A DNA stretch of 19,634 nt from NCBI GenBank assembly GCA_003162615.1, contig PMNG01000103.1:1-19634 (forward strand), written 5' to 3'. Positions 12,943-19,634 of the stretch are shown here, piece by piece (within the stretch, counting starts at the first letter, position 1; each line of letters starts with the position of its first letter). This DNA comes from Methanothrix sp. (GTDB taxonomy: Archaea; Halobacteriota; Methanosarcinia; Methanotrichales; Methanotrichaceae). A program made the position numbers and the translations under genes. Under the pieces are notes generated by a model that worked only from the letters and a program-made list of their open reading frames with translations, made no database searches and was not told where the DNA came from.

Positions 12943-13729
12943 ATGGAATCGAAACCTCAGTTAAAAATTGATGCCGGGGACATTCTGGCGAAGATCGAGA
13001 AGGGGGAGGGTATAGACTACTCTAACGTAATGGTTGAAGGTGGTTTAGATCTGAGCGGGCTCGACTTGAAGAAAGATGAAGAAGGAAAACATGTCGTAGC
13101 TTCCCAAATAAGAATAAGAAATTCAATAATTCAAGGAATTGTGAAATTTGACAACGCAATTTTTGAAAGAGTAGTAGACCTCGAGGGCACAACGCTCATG
13201 CTTGCAGGATTCAGATTCGCTAAGTTCTGCAAGTATGCAGGGTTTGAGGATACAACATTCAGCGGATATGCTGCCTTCGAACATGTTGAATTCTTGGGAG
13301 AGGCGAATTTCTCGAATGCCCAGTTTTCAGATGAAGCTGATGCTAGTTTTCGTGAGGCGAAATTCAGAGATAATGCTTTCTTCTGGAGTATACGTGGCAA
13401 AAAAATAACGTTTACCGGAGATGCGGATTTCCAGCATGTACAGTTCTATAAATTGGCCACGTTCCATCGATCTAAGTTCCTTAAAAAGGCAAACTTTGCG
13501 TTTAGTAGGTTCAATGGCGAAGATGCCATTTTCATGAACGCTCAATTCGAAGGCACAGCCTATCTTTCGCTGACCATCTCTACTTCAGCACAATGATCTT
13601 CGCCACCAAGACCCAGGTTAAATGGTACCCGGCGGGTGTTTATCGATATCTGCTGTGGTGGAATCCATCCTTGGCTGGCTACTGATGGCCCTGTTCCTGG
13701 TGACTCTTGGCAGAACCATGATACGATAG
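12943..13729 (+). pseudogene. Pentapeptide-repeat protein with broken ion-channel-like C-terminus
   Basis: The intact frame (12943-13596) encodes 217 residues, most of them pentapeptide repeats of the A(N/D)F kind (EANFSNAQFSDEADASFREA and similar). It is preceded by GGTGAT and ends with an unrelated tail after EGTAYLSL. Directly after this, a second frame reads YFSTMIFATKTQVKWYPAGV then YRYL, and a third reads AVVESILGWLLMALFLVTLG then RTMIR and a TAG at 13727-13729. In relatives these are the last pore-like and membrane parts of pentapeptide-repeat membrane proteins. The region between repeats and pore is deleted near 13575-13585, and one G is missing near 13654. The gene is therefore probably dead as a channel, though the repeat part could still be made. 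Confidence 0.65.
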
Positions 13730-13897
13730 CCCTGTGGTGGCAACGATACCTTGTCCGAATGTCCTAGATAAAGAAGGTAATATCCAAAATGTGCAAATCA
13801 CGGCGAATGTCGAGAAAACTCCTTATACTGGGGTTGTAAATCTGCTCGATAGATAATAGTTTGCATAATAAAGAATGCTCGATCGAATAGAGGTAGG

Positions 13898-16800
13898 ATG
13901 TCAAGGCTAATTCTGATATTGGTGGCAGCGCTGCTTTTTGCAGGGGCTGCCAATGGAGCTGATTGGGGGAAGGAGCGGCCTATAGCCATAGTAGCCGGGT
14001 CCGAACAGGAGCAGCCGGCGATCGATGGCCACATCGTAGCCTGGGCCGACAATCGCAGCGGTAACTACGACATATTCATGTACGACCTAGAGACCGGCCT
14101 GGAGAGATGGGTCTGCGTCAATCCCTTCATTCAGGTGCATCCTTCGGTCTCAGGGGAGCGCATAGTTTGGCAGGACATGCGTTCTGGAAAGGCTGACATA
14201 TACATGTACGACGCCGTTAGCAGGACGGAGAGCGTAGTGGCCAACGGGAAAGGCAACAAGACTCAACCTTCCATAAGCGGCGATAGTGTTGTATGGGCTG
14301 ACGACCGAAATGGTAAATCCAACATCTACATGTACGATCTGGCGACCAAGAAGGAGACCCGCATCTCTTCAGGGCCAAAGGATCAGCTTGCACCAAGGAT
14401 AAGCGGAGACAAAATCGTCTGGATGGACCAGCGGTCTGGACGCTGGAACATTTACATGTACGATGCTTCCAGCGGCACAGAGACGCCTTTATCTGCCAGC
14501 CCGACTGACCAGTCGTTTCCGTCCATCAATGGCAACACTGTGGCATGGTCCGACAATAGCTCCGGGCATCCTAATATCGCCATCTATGATCTTTCTAATA
14601 AGAGCCTCAACCACCTGACCAAGCCAGGCTCCCAGACAACGCCAGCGGTCTACGGAGACTACGTGGCCTACGAAAACAACGGCACCGAAGTATGGCTTTA
14701 TGACATCAATACCAAAAAGGATTTTAAGATAGTCACAGGGTCCATAGAGCTCGAACCGGCAATAGGCGAACGTGGGGTTGTGTGGACCGACTTCAGGAGA
14801 GGCCCAAAGGATCCTGATATCTATATGTACGACTTCAAGATACTATCGGATGCACAAATAACCTCTGGACCCTACAACCACACAAATCCGTCCATCTCCG
14901 AGGACAACATCGTCTGGACGGACAACCGGAACAAGCATTACAACGTCTATCTCTACAACACAACAACCCTCAAAGAGAGGAACATAACCAACGACAACAT
15001 AGACCACAGCAGCCCTGACGTGAGCGGCAACAACGTTATCTACACAGATAAGCGAAACGGCAATCTGGACATCTTTCTCTACGATCTGTCTACCGGAAAA
15101 GAGAAGCAGATATCCAAAGACAAGTCTGATCAGAGGTACTCCATGATCGACGGCAACCATGTGGTCTGGATCGACAGTCGGACTGGAGATGATCAAGTTT
15201 ATCTTTACGACATAAACAAAGGTTCAGAGAGGCAGATAACTACCCAGAAAGGTGGGAAGCTCTCCCCAGTGATCAGCGGAAACATCATCGTCTGGGCAGA
15301 CAAGAGATCAGGCCAATGGCAGATATATGGATTTAACTTGACTTCCAACTCCGAGAGCCCAATATCTCCTGTCCACGCTAATCAGATCGAGCCGTGGATC
15401 TACAAAGACACGATAGTCTGGGCCGATGGCAGGAACGTCGATAGAAACGACAAGAACGCTCGCAACTGGGATATCTATTCGTACAACCTGACCACCAAGA
15501 AAGAGCGGTCGGTGGTTACCGATGCGGCCAATCAGGGCTATCCTTGTGTTTTCGGCAATTATGTGGCCTGGCTAGATGAGCGTGGAGGAGACCCTGATAT
15601 CTATCTTTACGATCTAGTTAAGGCACAAGAAGTGCCTATAGCCACTCGGCCTTTTTCACAGACTCCGAACGACGGAAAGGGGGACCCCTACAAAACAAAG
15701 CCTACCGCGTCCTCAAAGATCCTGAGCAATGATAAAATAGTATGGATCGACGACATTCAAGGCTATCCTCAGATAATGATGAGGTACGTCATCGCTGATC
15801 CGCTGCTTCTCTTGCAGACAGACTTCCCCAGCACCAACGGAAGCCTGATGGTGTGGAGCGACAACCGCCGTGGCAACTGGAACATCTACGGATTCGATTT
15901 CTTCAATAGATCGGAGATGCCCATCAGCCGTTCGGATGCTGACCAGCTCTACCCCAAGGCATCAGGCGACAAGGTCGTGTGGTCCGATTACCGAAACGGT
16001 CACCCTGAGATCTACATGAAGAGCCTGACAACTGGCAAGGAGTCGGCGTTGTCTCCCGGCAAGGGAGACCAATTGTGGCCGTCCATATCTGGAGACAGAG
16101 TAGTCTGGATGGACAACTCCTCTGGAAAATGGCAAATCATCTTGTGCGACCCTAAAAAGAACGCGACACAACCGCTGAAAGCGAGCCCCGGCCAGCAGAT
16201 GTACCCAGTAATCAGCGGGAATCTGGTGGTATGGCAGGACAATCGCAACGGCGACTGGGACATCTATGCCTACAATCTCAAGAACAGCTCGGAGACAAAG
16301 CTGACCGGTCCTGGTGATCAGGTTTACCCGGATGTATCAGGGAACATCATAGCCTGGGAAGACAAGAAGACCGGGGACATCTCCTATTACATGTGGGATA
16401 AGAAGTGGGGAAGGACCTATCCCCGACCGGGAGTTCAGACCAGTCCGGTAGTCTCCGGAAAGTACATCTCTTATGTGGATAACTCCGCACAAGGCTCGTC
16501 CATACGCAAGCTGGACACGAGCACCTGGAAGGACACTCTAGTGGCCGACGGACCAGGCCAGGTTAAGCCCAGCATGGACAAGAAGTTAGTATGGCTCGAT
16601 TCCCTGACTGGCAAGCCTAGGTATCAGTCCTTGGACTCTGGCCAGATAAGCATAATCTGTAAGGCTCCAGGCGATAAGAGCCATCCCTCCGTTGGAGGCA
16701 ACGACCAGGTGGGCTACTACGCGACCTGGATGGACAACCGAAGCGGTCAGCCGGAAGTATACGTCTACAGCCTAGGTCAGGAGATTGAGTTGCCCCTGGC

Positions 16801-17560
16801 TGCAGGGCCGTATTATAACATGTACCCGGCTATCTCCGGCACGGTAATAGCGTGGATGGCTCAGACTCCGGACAAAGCGGATCCGTCCAAGAGGGCCTGG
16901 GCCATAAGGACCTTCGACACCTCCAATGACAACCGTTCGGAGCTGGTATCGGCGCTGAACTCGCCGTCGGCAGTATCCATTAGCGACACTTATCTGACAT
17001 GGGCCGATACTTTTGCCGACTTCGGATGGTCGGTCTACAAGAAGCTCCTCTTTGGGGTGGAGACCAGGGAGGCCATACCCCCTGCTGGAATTAACCCCCG
17101 GGCAGGAAAGAATATAGTGGTCTTCCAGGAGAAGGATAAGAACAGCGGAAACTGGAACGTGTTTCTGTGGAACGGTCAGGATAGAACTCAGCTCACCCAA
17201 GGCTCGGGAGATCATATCAACCCTGCCTCAGACGGCAACATGGTGGTCTGGCAGGACAACCGAAACGGCAACTGGGATATATACGCCTACGATCTCAACA
17301 CGAGCAAGGAGATACGGATAACCAAAGGTCCTGCAGAACACACAAATCCTGACGTGGAGAACGGAGTGATCGTCTGGCAGGATAAGCGCAACGGCAACTG
17401 GGACATATACGCCTATGATCTAAACACGAAAAAAGAGAAGATCATCTGTAAGGCTCCAGGAGATCAGACAGAACCTCGGATAGGTGCTGGAAAGATCGTC
17501 TGGACGGACAACCGGAGCGGGAACAAGGACATCTATATCTACGAGAACTATGTGTCTTAA
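13898..17560 (+). CDS. Exported TolB-like beta-propeller repeat protein, 28 blades
   Basis: This very large exported protein (1220 residues) starts with a signal peptide (MSRLILILVAALLFAGAANG, likely cut near residue 20). The rest is blades of about 42 residues with the pattern P.ISG..IVW.D.R.G..DIY.YDL....E. I count about 28 units; blades 14, 20, 21, 23 and 24 are diverged. The Asp-rich WxDxRxGxxDIY loops resemble TolB/WD40-like propellers and could bind metal. Four seven-bladed rings would use exactly 28 blades. There is no membrane anchor or sorting signal at the C-terminus, which ends in a blade (DIYIYENYVS). Such proteins are abundant in Methanothrix-type genomes; a surface or cell-contact role is inference. 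GAGGT lies just before the ATG, and a strong terminator follows. Confidence 0.85.
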   Translation: MSRLILILVAALLFAGAANGADWGKERPIAIVAGSEQEQPAIDGHIVAWADNRSGNYDIFMYDLETGLERWVCVNPFIQVHPSVSGERIVWQDMRSGKADIYMYDAVSRTESVVANGKGNKTQPSISGDSVVWADDRNGKSNIYMYDLATKKETRISSGPKDQLAPRISGDKIVWMDQRSGRWNIYMYDASSGTETPLSASPTDQSFPSINGNTVAWSDNSSGHPNIAIYDLSNKSLNHLTKPGSQTTPAVYGDYVAYENNGTEVWLYDINTKKDFKIVTGSIELEPAIGERGVVWTDFRRGPKDPDIYMYDFKILSDAQITSGPYNHTNPSISEDNIVWTDNRNKHYNVYLYNTTTLKERNITNDNIDHSSPDVSGNNVIYTDKRNGNLDIFLYDLSTGKEKQISKDKSDQRYSMIDGNHVVWIDSRTGDDQVYLYDINKGSERQITTQKGGKLSPVISGNIIVWADKRSGQWQIYGFNLTSNSESPISPVHANQIEPWIYKDTIVWADGRNVDRNDKNARNWDIYSYNLTTKKERSVVTDAANQGYPCVFGNYVAWLDERGGDPDIYLYDLVKAQEVPIATRPFSQTPNDGKGDPYKTKPTASSKILSNDKIVWIDDIQGYPQIMMRYVIADPLLLLQTDFPSTNGSLMVWSDNRRGNWNIYGFDFFNRSEMPISRSDADQLYPKASGDKVVWSDYRNGHPEIYMKSLTTGKESALSPGKGDQLWPSISGDRVVWMDNSSGKWQIILCDPKKNATQPLKASPGQQMYPVISGNLVVWQDNRNGDWDIYAYNLKNSSETKLTGPGDQVYPDVSGNIIAWEDKKTGDISYYMWDKKWGRTYPRPGVQTSPVVSGKYISYVDNSAQGSSIRKLDTSTWKDTLVADGPGQVKPSMDKKLVWLDSLTGKPRYQSLDSGQISIICKAPGDKSHPSVGGNDQVGYYATWMDNRSGQPEVYVYSLGQEIELPLAAGPYYNMYPAISGTVIAWMAQTPDKADPSKRAWAIRTFDTSNDNRSELVSALNSPSAVSISDTYLTWADTFADFGWSVYKKLLFGVETREAIPPAGINPRAGKNIVVFQEKDKNSGNWNVFLWNGQDRTQLTQGSGDHINPASDGNMVVWQDNRNGNWDIYAYDLNTSKEIRITKGPAEHTNPDVENGVIVWQDKRNGNWDIYAYDLNTKKEKIICKAPGDQTEPRIGAGKIVWTDNRSGNKDIYIYENYVS
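14015..17557 (+). repeat. Array of about 28 propeller-blade coding repeats
   Basis: Each unit is roughly 126-130 bp and encodes one blade. Most units are well diverged in DNA. The last units near 17240-17440 are the exception: two consecutive copies encode VVWQDNRNGNWDIYAYDLNT and IVWQDKRNGNWDIYAYDLNT, and another near 16230 encodes VVWQDNRNGDWDIYAYNL. These point to recent unit duplication or conversion at the 3' end. Confidence 0.75.
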
Positions 17561-17565
17561 AGAAC

Positions 17566-17608
17566 GAGGCGGCATACAGCCGTCTCAGCCCTTTTTTGTC
17601 TCTTTTTT
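17566..17608 (+). terminator. Hairpin plus double T-run terminator
   Basis: GAGGCGGC, loop ATACA, GCCGTCTC form an 8-bp stem (one G-T pair) five bases after the propeller gene stop codon. Two runs of six T follow at 17592-17597 and 17603-17608. Confidence 0.75.
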
Positions 17609-17650
17609 GTCCGAAAATTTCGTGAGGATATCGAGCTGCCGCGAGGCAAA

Positions 17651-17660
17651 GTTTATTAAA
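17651..17660 (+). promoter_or_regulatory. TATA box of the pdxST operon
   Basis: GTTTATTAAA is a good archaeal TATA match. Transcription would start near 17681, giving a leader of about 23 bases to ATG 17704 that includes GGGG as ribosome site. The AGGAGGG at about 17671-17677 would then lie outside the mRNA. Confidence 0.5.
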
Positions 17661-17703
17661 GCCGAACACATTAGGAGGGCACTTAAGAACATTGGGGCTA
17701 TTC

Positions 17704-18597
17704 ATGGAACTTGAAAATCTTAGATTTGGCACAGAGCTGCTCAAGCGCGGCTTCGCCAAGATGCAGAAGGGCGGTGTCATCATGGACGTCACCACCCCCG
17801 AACAGGCGGTTATCGCCGAGGAAGCTGGTGCGGTGGCTGTGATGGCACTTCACGCCGTCCCGGCTGACATAAGAAAGATGGGCGGGGTGGCCAGGATGGC
17901 CGACCCGGTCATAATTGAGGAGATCATAAACGCTGTAACTATACCAGTCATGGCCAAGGCCAGGATAGGACACTTTGTGGAAGCCCAGATCCTGGAAGCT
18001 CTAGGCGTGGACATGGTGGACGAGTCGGAGGTGCTGACTCCGGCGGACCAGTTCCACATAGATAAGACCAAGTTCACAATACCCTTCGTCTGCGGAGCCA
18101 GGAACCTTGGCGAGGCCCTTCGGCGCATAGCCGAAGGAGCTGCCATGATTAGGACCAAGGGTGAGGCAGGCACGGGCGATGTGAGCCAGGCTGTGTTGCA
18201 CATGAGAATGATCTTGGGCCAGATAAAGAGCCTGAAAGGCATGGACGAACAGCAACTCATGAAGGTAGCCAGGGATATTGAGGCTAACTGTGATCTTGTG
18301 ACGGAGTGCGCAAGGCTGCAAAGGTTGTCCGTAGTGAACTTCGCCGCTGGTGGCGTGGCCACACCAGCAGACGCAGCACTGATGATGCAGCTTGGAGCCG
18401 ATGGCGTTTTCGTAGGTTCGGGGATCTTTAAGTCTGAAAACCCCCAGGCCATGGCATCGGCCATAGTCCAAGCGGTGCACAACTTCGACAACCCACAGCT
18501 TCTAGCCCAGGTGTCAAAGGGCCTTGGTGCCGCTATGAAAGGGATGGACGCCAGCACAATACCTGAAGGCGAGATCCTCCAGTCCAGGGGCTGGTAG
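17704..18597 (+). CDS. pdxS: Pyridoxal 5'-phosphate synthase, lyase subunit PdxS
   Basis: PdxS makes pyridoxal 5'-phosphate from ribose 5-phosphate, glyceraldehyde 3-phosphate and ammonia supplied by PdxT, and assembles as a dodecamer. The 297-residue sequence has the family motifs: KGGVIMDVTTPEQAVIAEEA (substrate-binding Asp), PVMAKARIGHFVEAQ (the Schiff-base Lys), KTKFTIPFVCGARNLGEALR (second Lys) and GAAMIRTKGEAGTGDV. The length is normal. ATG 17704 with GGGG 6 bases upstream gives the usual start MELENLRFGTELL; a TTG at 17692 would add four residues. pdxT follows with a 14-bp gap. Confidence 0.95.
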   Translation: MELENLRFGTELLKRGFAKMQKGGVIMDVTTPEQAVIAEEAGAVAVMALHAVPADIRKMGGVARMADPVIIEEIINAVTIPVMAKARIGHFVEAQILEALGVDMVDESEVLTPADQFHIDKTKFTIPFVCGARNLGEALRRIAEGAAMIRTKGEAGTGDVSQAVLHMRMILGQIKSLKGMDEQQLMKVARDIEANCDLVTECARLQRLSVVNFAAGGVATPADAALMMQLGADGVFVGSGIFKSENPQAMASAIVQAVHNFDNPQLLAQVSKGLGAAMKGMDASTIPEGEILQSRGW

Positions 18598-18611
18598 AGT
18601 TTAAAATTGGT

Positions 18612-19181
18612 GTGATTGCCCTTCAAGGGGACGTCTCAGAGCACGTAGGCGCTATGGAAAGGGCCCTGTGCGGCCGGGGTTCAGCAGTCCAGGTTAGGCG
18701 GGCCGGAATAGTCCCCGACTGCAATGGCCTGGTACTTCCGGGGGGCGAGAGCACAACCCTATCCCGCCAGCTAGCCACGACTGGGATCGACCAGGAGATA
18801 AAAAGGGCAGCGGCATCTGGGGTTCCGGTGCTGGCGACATGTGCCGGCCTTGTGCTGGTTTCCCGTATAATTCAGGGAGACACCAAGGTCCATCCTCTAG
18901 GGCTGATGGATACGACCATAGGAAGAAATGTCTTCGGCTCCCAGAGGGAGTCCTTTGAATCTGACCTAGAGGTTGAAGGGTTCGACCGGCCCTTCCGGGC
19001 CGTCTTCATCCGGGCCCCCGCCATAGTGAGCGTTGGAAAAGGCGTTCAAGTACTGGCAAGGGTGGGAGAAAATACCGTAGCTGCTCGGGAGAAGAATGTG
19101 CTTTGCCTCGCTTTCCACCCAGAGCTGACCGAGGATTTGAGGTTCCATCAGATGTTCCTGGATACTGTAGGAGTGAAGTGA
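18612..19181 (+). CDS. pdxT: Pyridoxal 5'-phosphate synthase, glutaminase subunit PdxT
   Basis: PdxT splits glutamine and channels ammonia to PdxS. It is a class I glutamine amidotransferase: IALQGDVSEHVGAM, LPGGESTTLSRQL (oxyanion loop), PVLATCAGLVLVS (nucleophile Cys) and LCLAFHPELTED (His and Glu of the triad). The start is unusual. GTG 18612 is the only normal start codon, but it removes the first residues of strand one: the DNA just upstream reads EFKIG in frame, which is the usual family start (KIGVIALQGD). Either the protein lacks these residues or a non-standard codon such as ATT 18606 is used. The product is about 189 residues, normal for the family. Confidence 0.93.
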   Translation: MIALQGDVSEHVGAMERALCGRGSAVQVRRAGIVPDCNGLVLPGGESTTLSRQLATTGIDQEIKRAAASGVPVLATCAGLVLVSRIIQGDTKVHPLGLMDTTIGRNVFGSQRESFESDLEVEGFDRPFRAVFIRAPAIVSVGKGVQVLARVGENTVAAREKNVLCLAFHPELTEDLRFHQMFLDTVGVK

Positions 19182-19182
19182 T

Positions 19183-19539
19183 ATGTTCTCCGATGAGGGA
19201 CTGGTTACCAAGAGCTTTGAGGATATGCGACTGGAGATAGAAAGCCTACGCGGTGAGGCTGCCAAGCTTAGAGTCGAGCACGATGCAGCTCTTCAGAGGA
19301 TTGAGGAGCTGCGCGGAGAGTCGGTTGATACAAGGCAATCGGATCCGGAAAAAGCAGAGCTGATCTGGCTGGAGGCTGAGCGTCTCTGTGAGGAGAGTAA
19401 AGAGCTGCTTAGAAAGTCGGTCGAGAATACGCTCCGGGCCGGAGAGGTCAAGCGCAGACTGGACATCCGGGCCCAATTAGAGGCCATCGATGGCTCAGAC
19501 GAGATCTGGAAGAAAGCTGTCCGGGCCGGAAGATCCTGA
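19183..19539 (+). CDS. Small coiled-coil protein, unknown function (118 residues)
   Basis: The protein is almost wholly helical and rich in Glu, Arg, Lys and Leu, with heptad-like patterns in DMRLEIESLRGEAAKLRVEH and AERLCEESKELLRKSVENTL. There is no membrane segment. ATG 19183 follows the pdxT stop by one base, with GGAG about 10 bases upstream inside pdxT, so it is probably translated with the pdxST mRNA. A role in vitamin B6 synthesis is not evident; no family is recognised. Confidence 0.6.
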   Translation: MFSDEGLVTKSFEDMRLEIESLRGEAAKLRVEHDAALQRIEELRGESVDTRQSDPEKAELIWLEAERLCEESKELLRKSVENTLRAGEVKRRLDIRAQLEAIDGSDEIWKKAVRAGRS

Positions 19540-19634
19540 CCTTTGCGAGAATTATTTGATTTGATCGCTCTCCAGCAGTCTACCGATAATGTTTTAAACA
19601 CGAAAAACCGCTACAAAAGGCCTCGTCCCATGGA

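Noticed and set aside
14015..17557. Regular repeats as a possible CRISPR array
   Set aside because: The repeats are about 126-130 bp, lie in one long reading frame, and vary in DNA as protein repeats do.
17850..18626. 258-codon minus-strand frame opposite pdxS
   Set aside because: It is antisense to a highly conserved gene; its Ser/Ala-rich content is what the complement of pdxS codons gives.

Overview
The window looks like chromosomal DNA of an acetoclastic methanogen, most likely the Methanothrix (Methanosaeta) group of Halobacteriota. This is inferred from archaeal TATA boxes placed either about 26 bp before start codons (leaderless genes) or before short leaders, a euryarchaeal-type phosphoglycerate kinase, an archaeal PdxS/PdxT vitamin B6 operon, family 4 uracil-DNA glycosylase, a methanogen-type small winged-helix-like protein, and a very long secreted protein built of TolB-like propeller blades. 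No tRNA, rRNA, CRISPR array or insertion sequence was recognised.

Layout. (1) 1-565: two broken genes of probable defence or toxin-antitoxin origin (an STM4504/CBY_0614-type C-terminal fragment running off the left edge, and a frameshifted HEPN gene cut short just before it). (2) 792-2730, minus strand: a CxxC-x17-CxxC zinc protein, the cobaltochelatase CbiK, and a multi-pass membrane protein. (3) 3049-5989: a 30-residue one-helix membrane protein not visible at usual ORF cut-offs, a sugar-phosphate nucleotidyltransferase with a left-handed beta-helix tail, a small basic protein, UDG and an unknown protein. (4) 6101-10536: an accessory region of small genes, remnants and repeats. It holds an orphan AbrB-type regulator facing a minus-strand operon of unknown function across a large inverted-repeat operator, a nucleotidyltransferase, a RelE/ParE-type toxin with its antitoxin, and a short duplicated copy of the start of the DHH gene found 2 kb further on. 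(5) 10620-12790: a DHH/DHHA1 phosphoesterase and pgk, convergent with overlapping stop codons. (6) 12943-13729: a broken pentapeptide-repeat/ion-channel-type gene. (7) 13898-17560: a 1220-residue exported protein with about 28 propeller blades, which is four times seven, followed by a good terminator. (8) 17704-19539: pdxS, pdxT and a small coiled-coil gene, apparently one operon making pyridoxal phosphate.

The most notable material is the AbrB-operator cassette (7.0-8.45 kb), the 28-blade exported protein, the leaderless 30-residue membrane protein, and the two short duplications of translation-start regions inside the accessory stretch. Several reported start codons differ from the longest open frame because a TATA box or Shine-Dalgarno site fixes a different one; each case is explained in its entry. 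Family names come from recognising motifs by eye and were not checked by any search.
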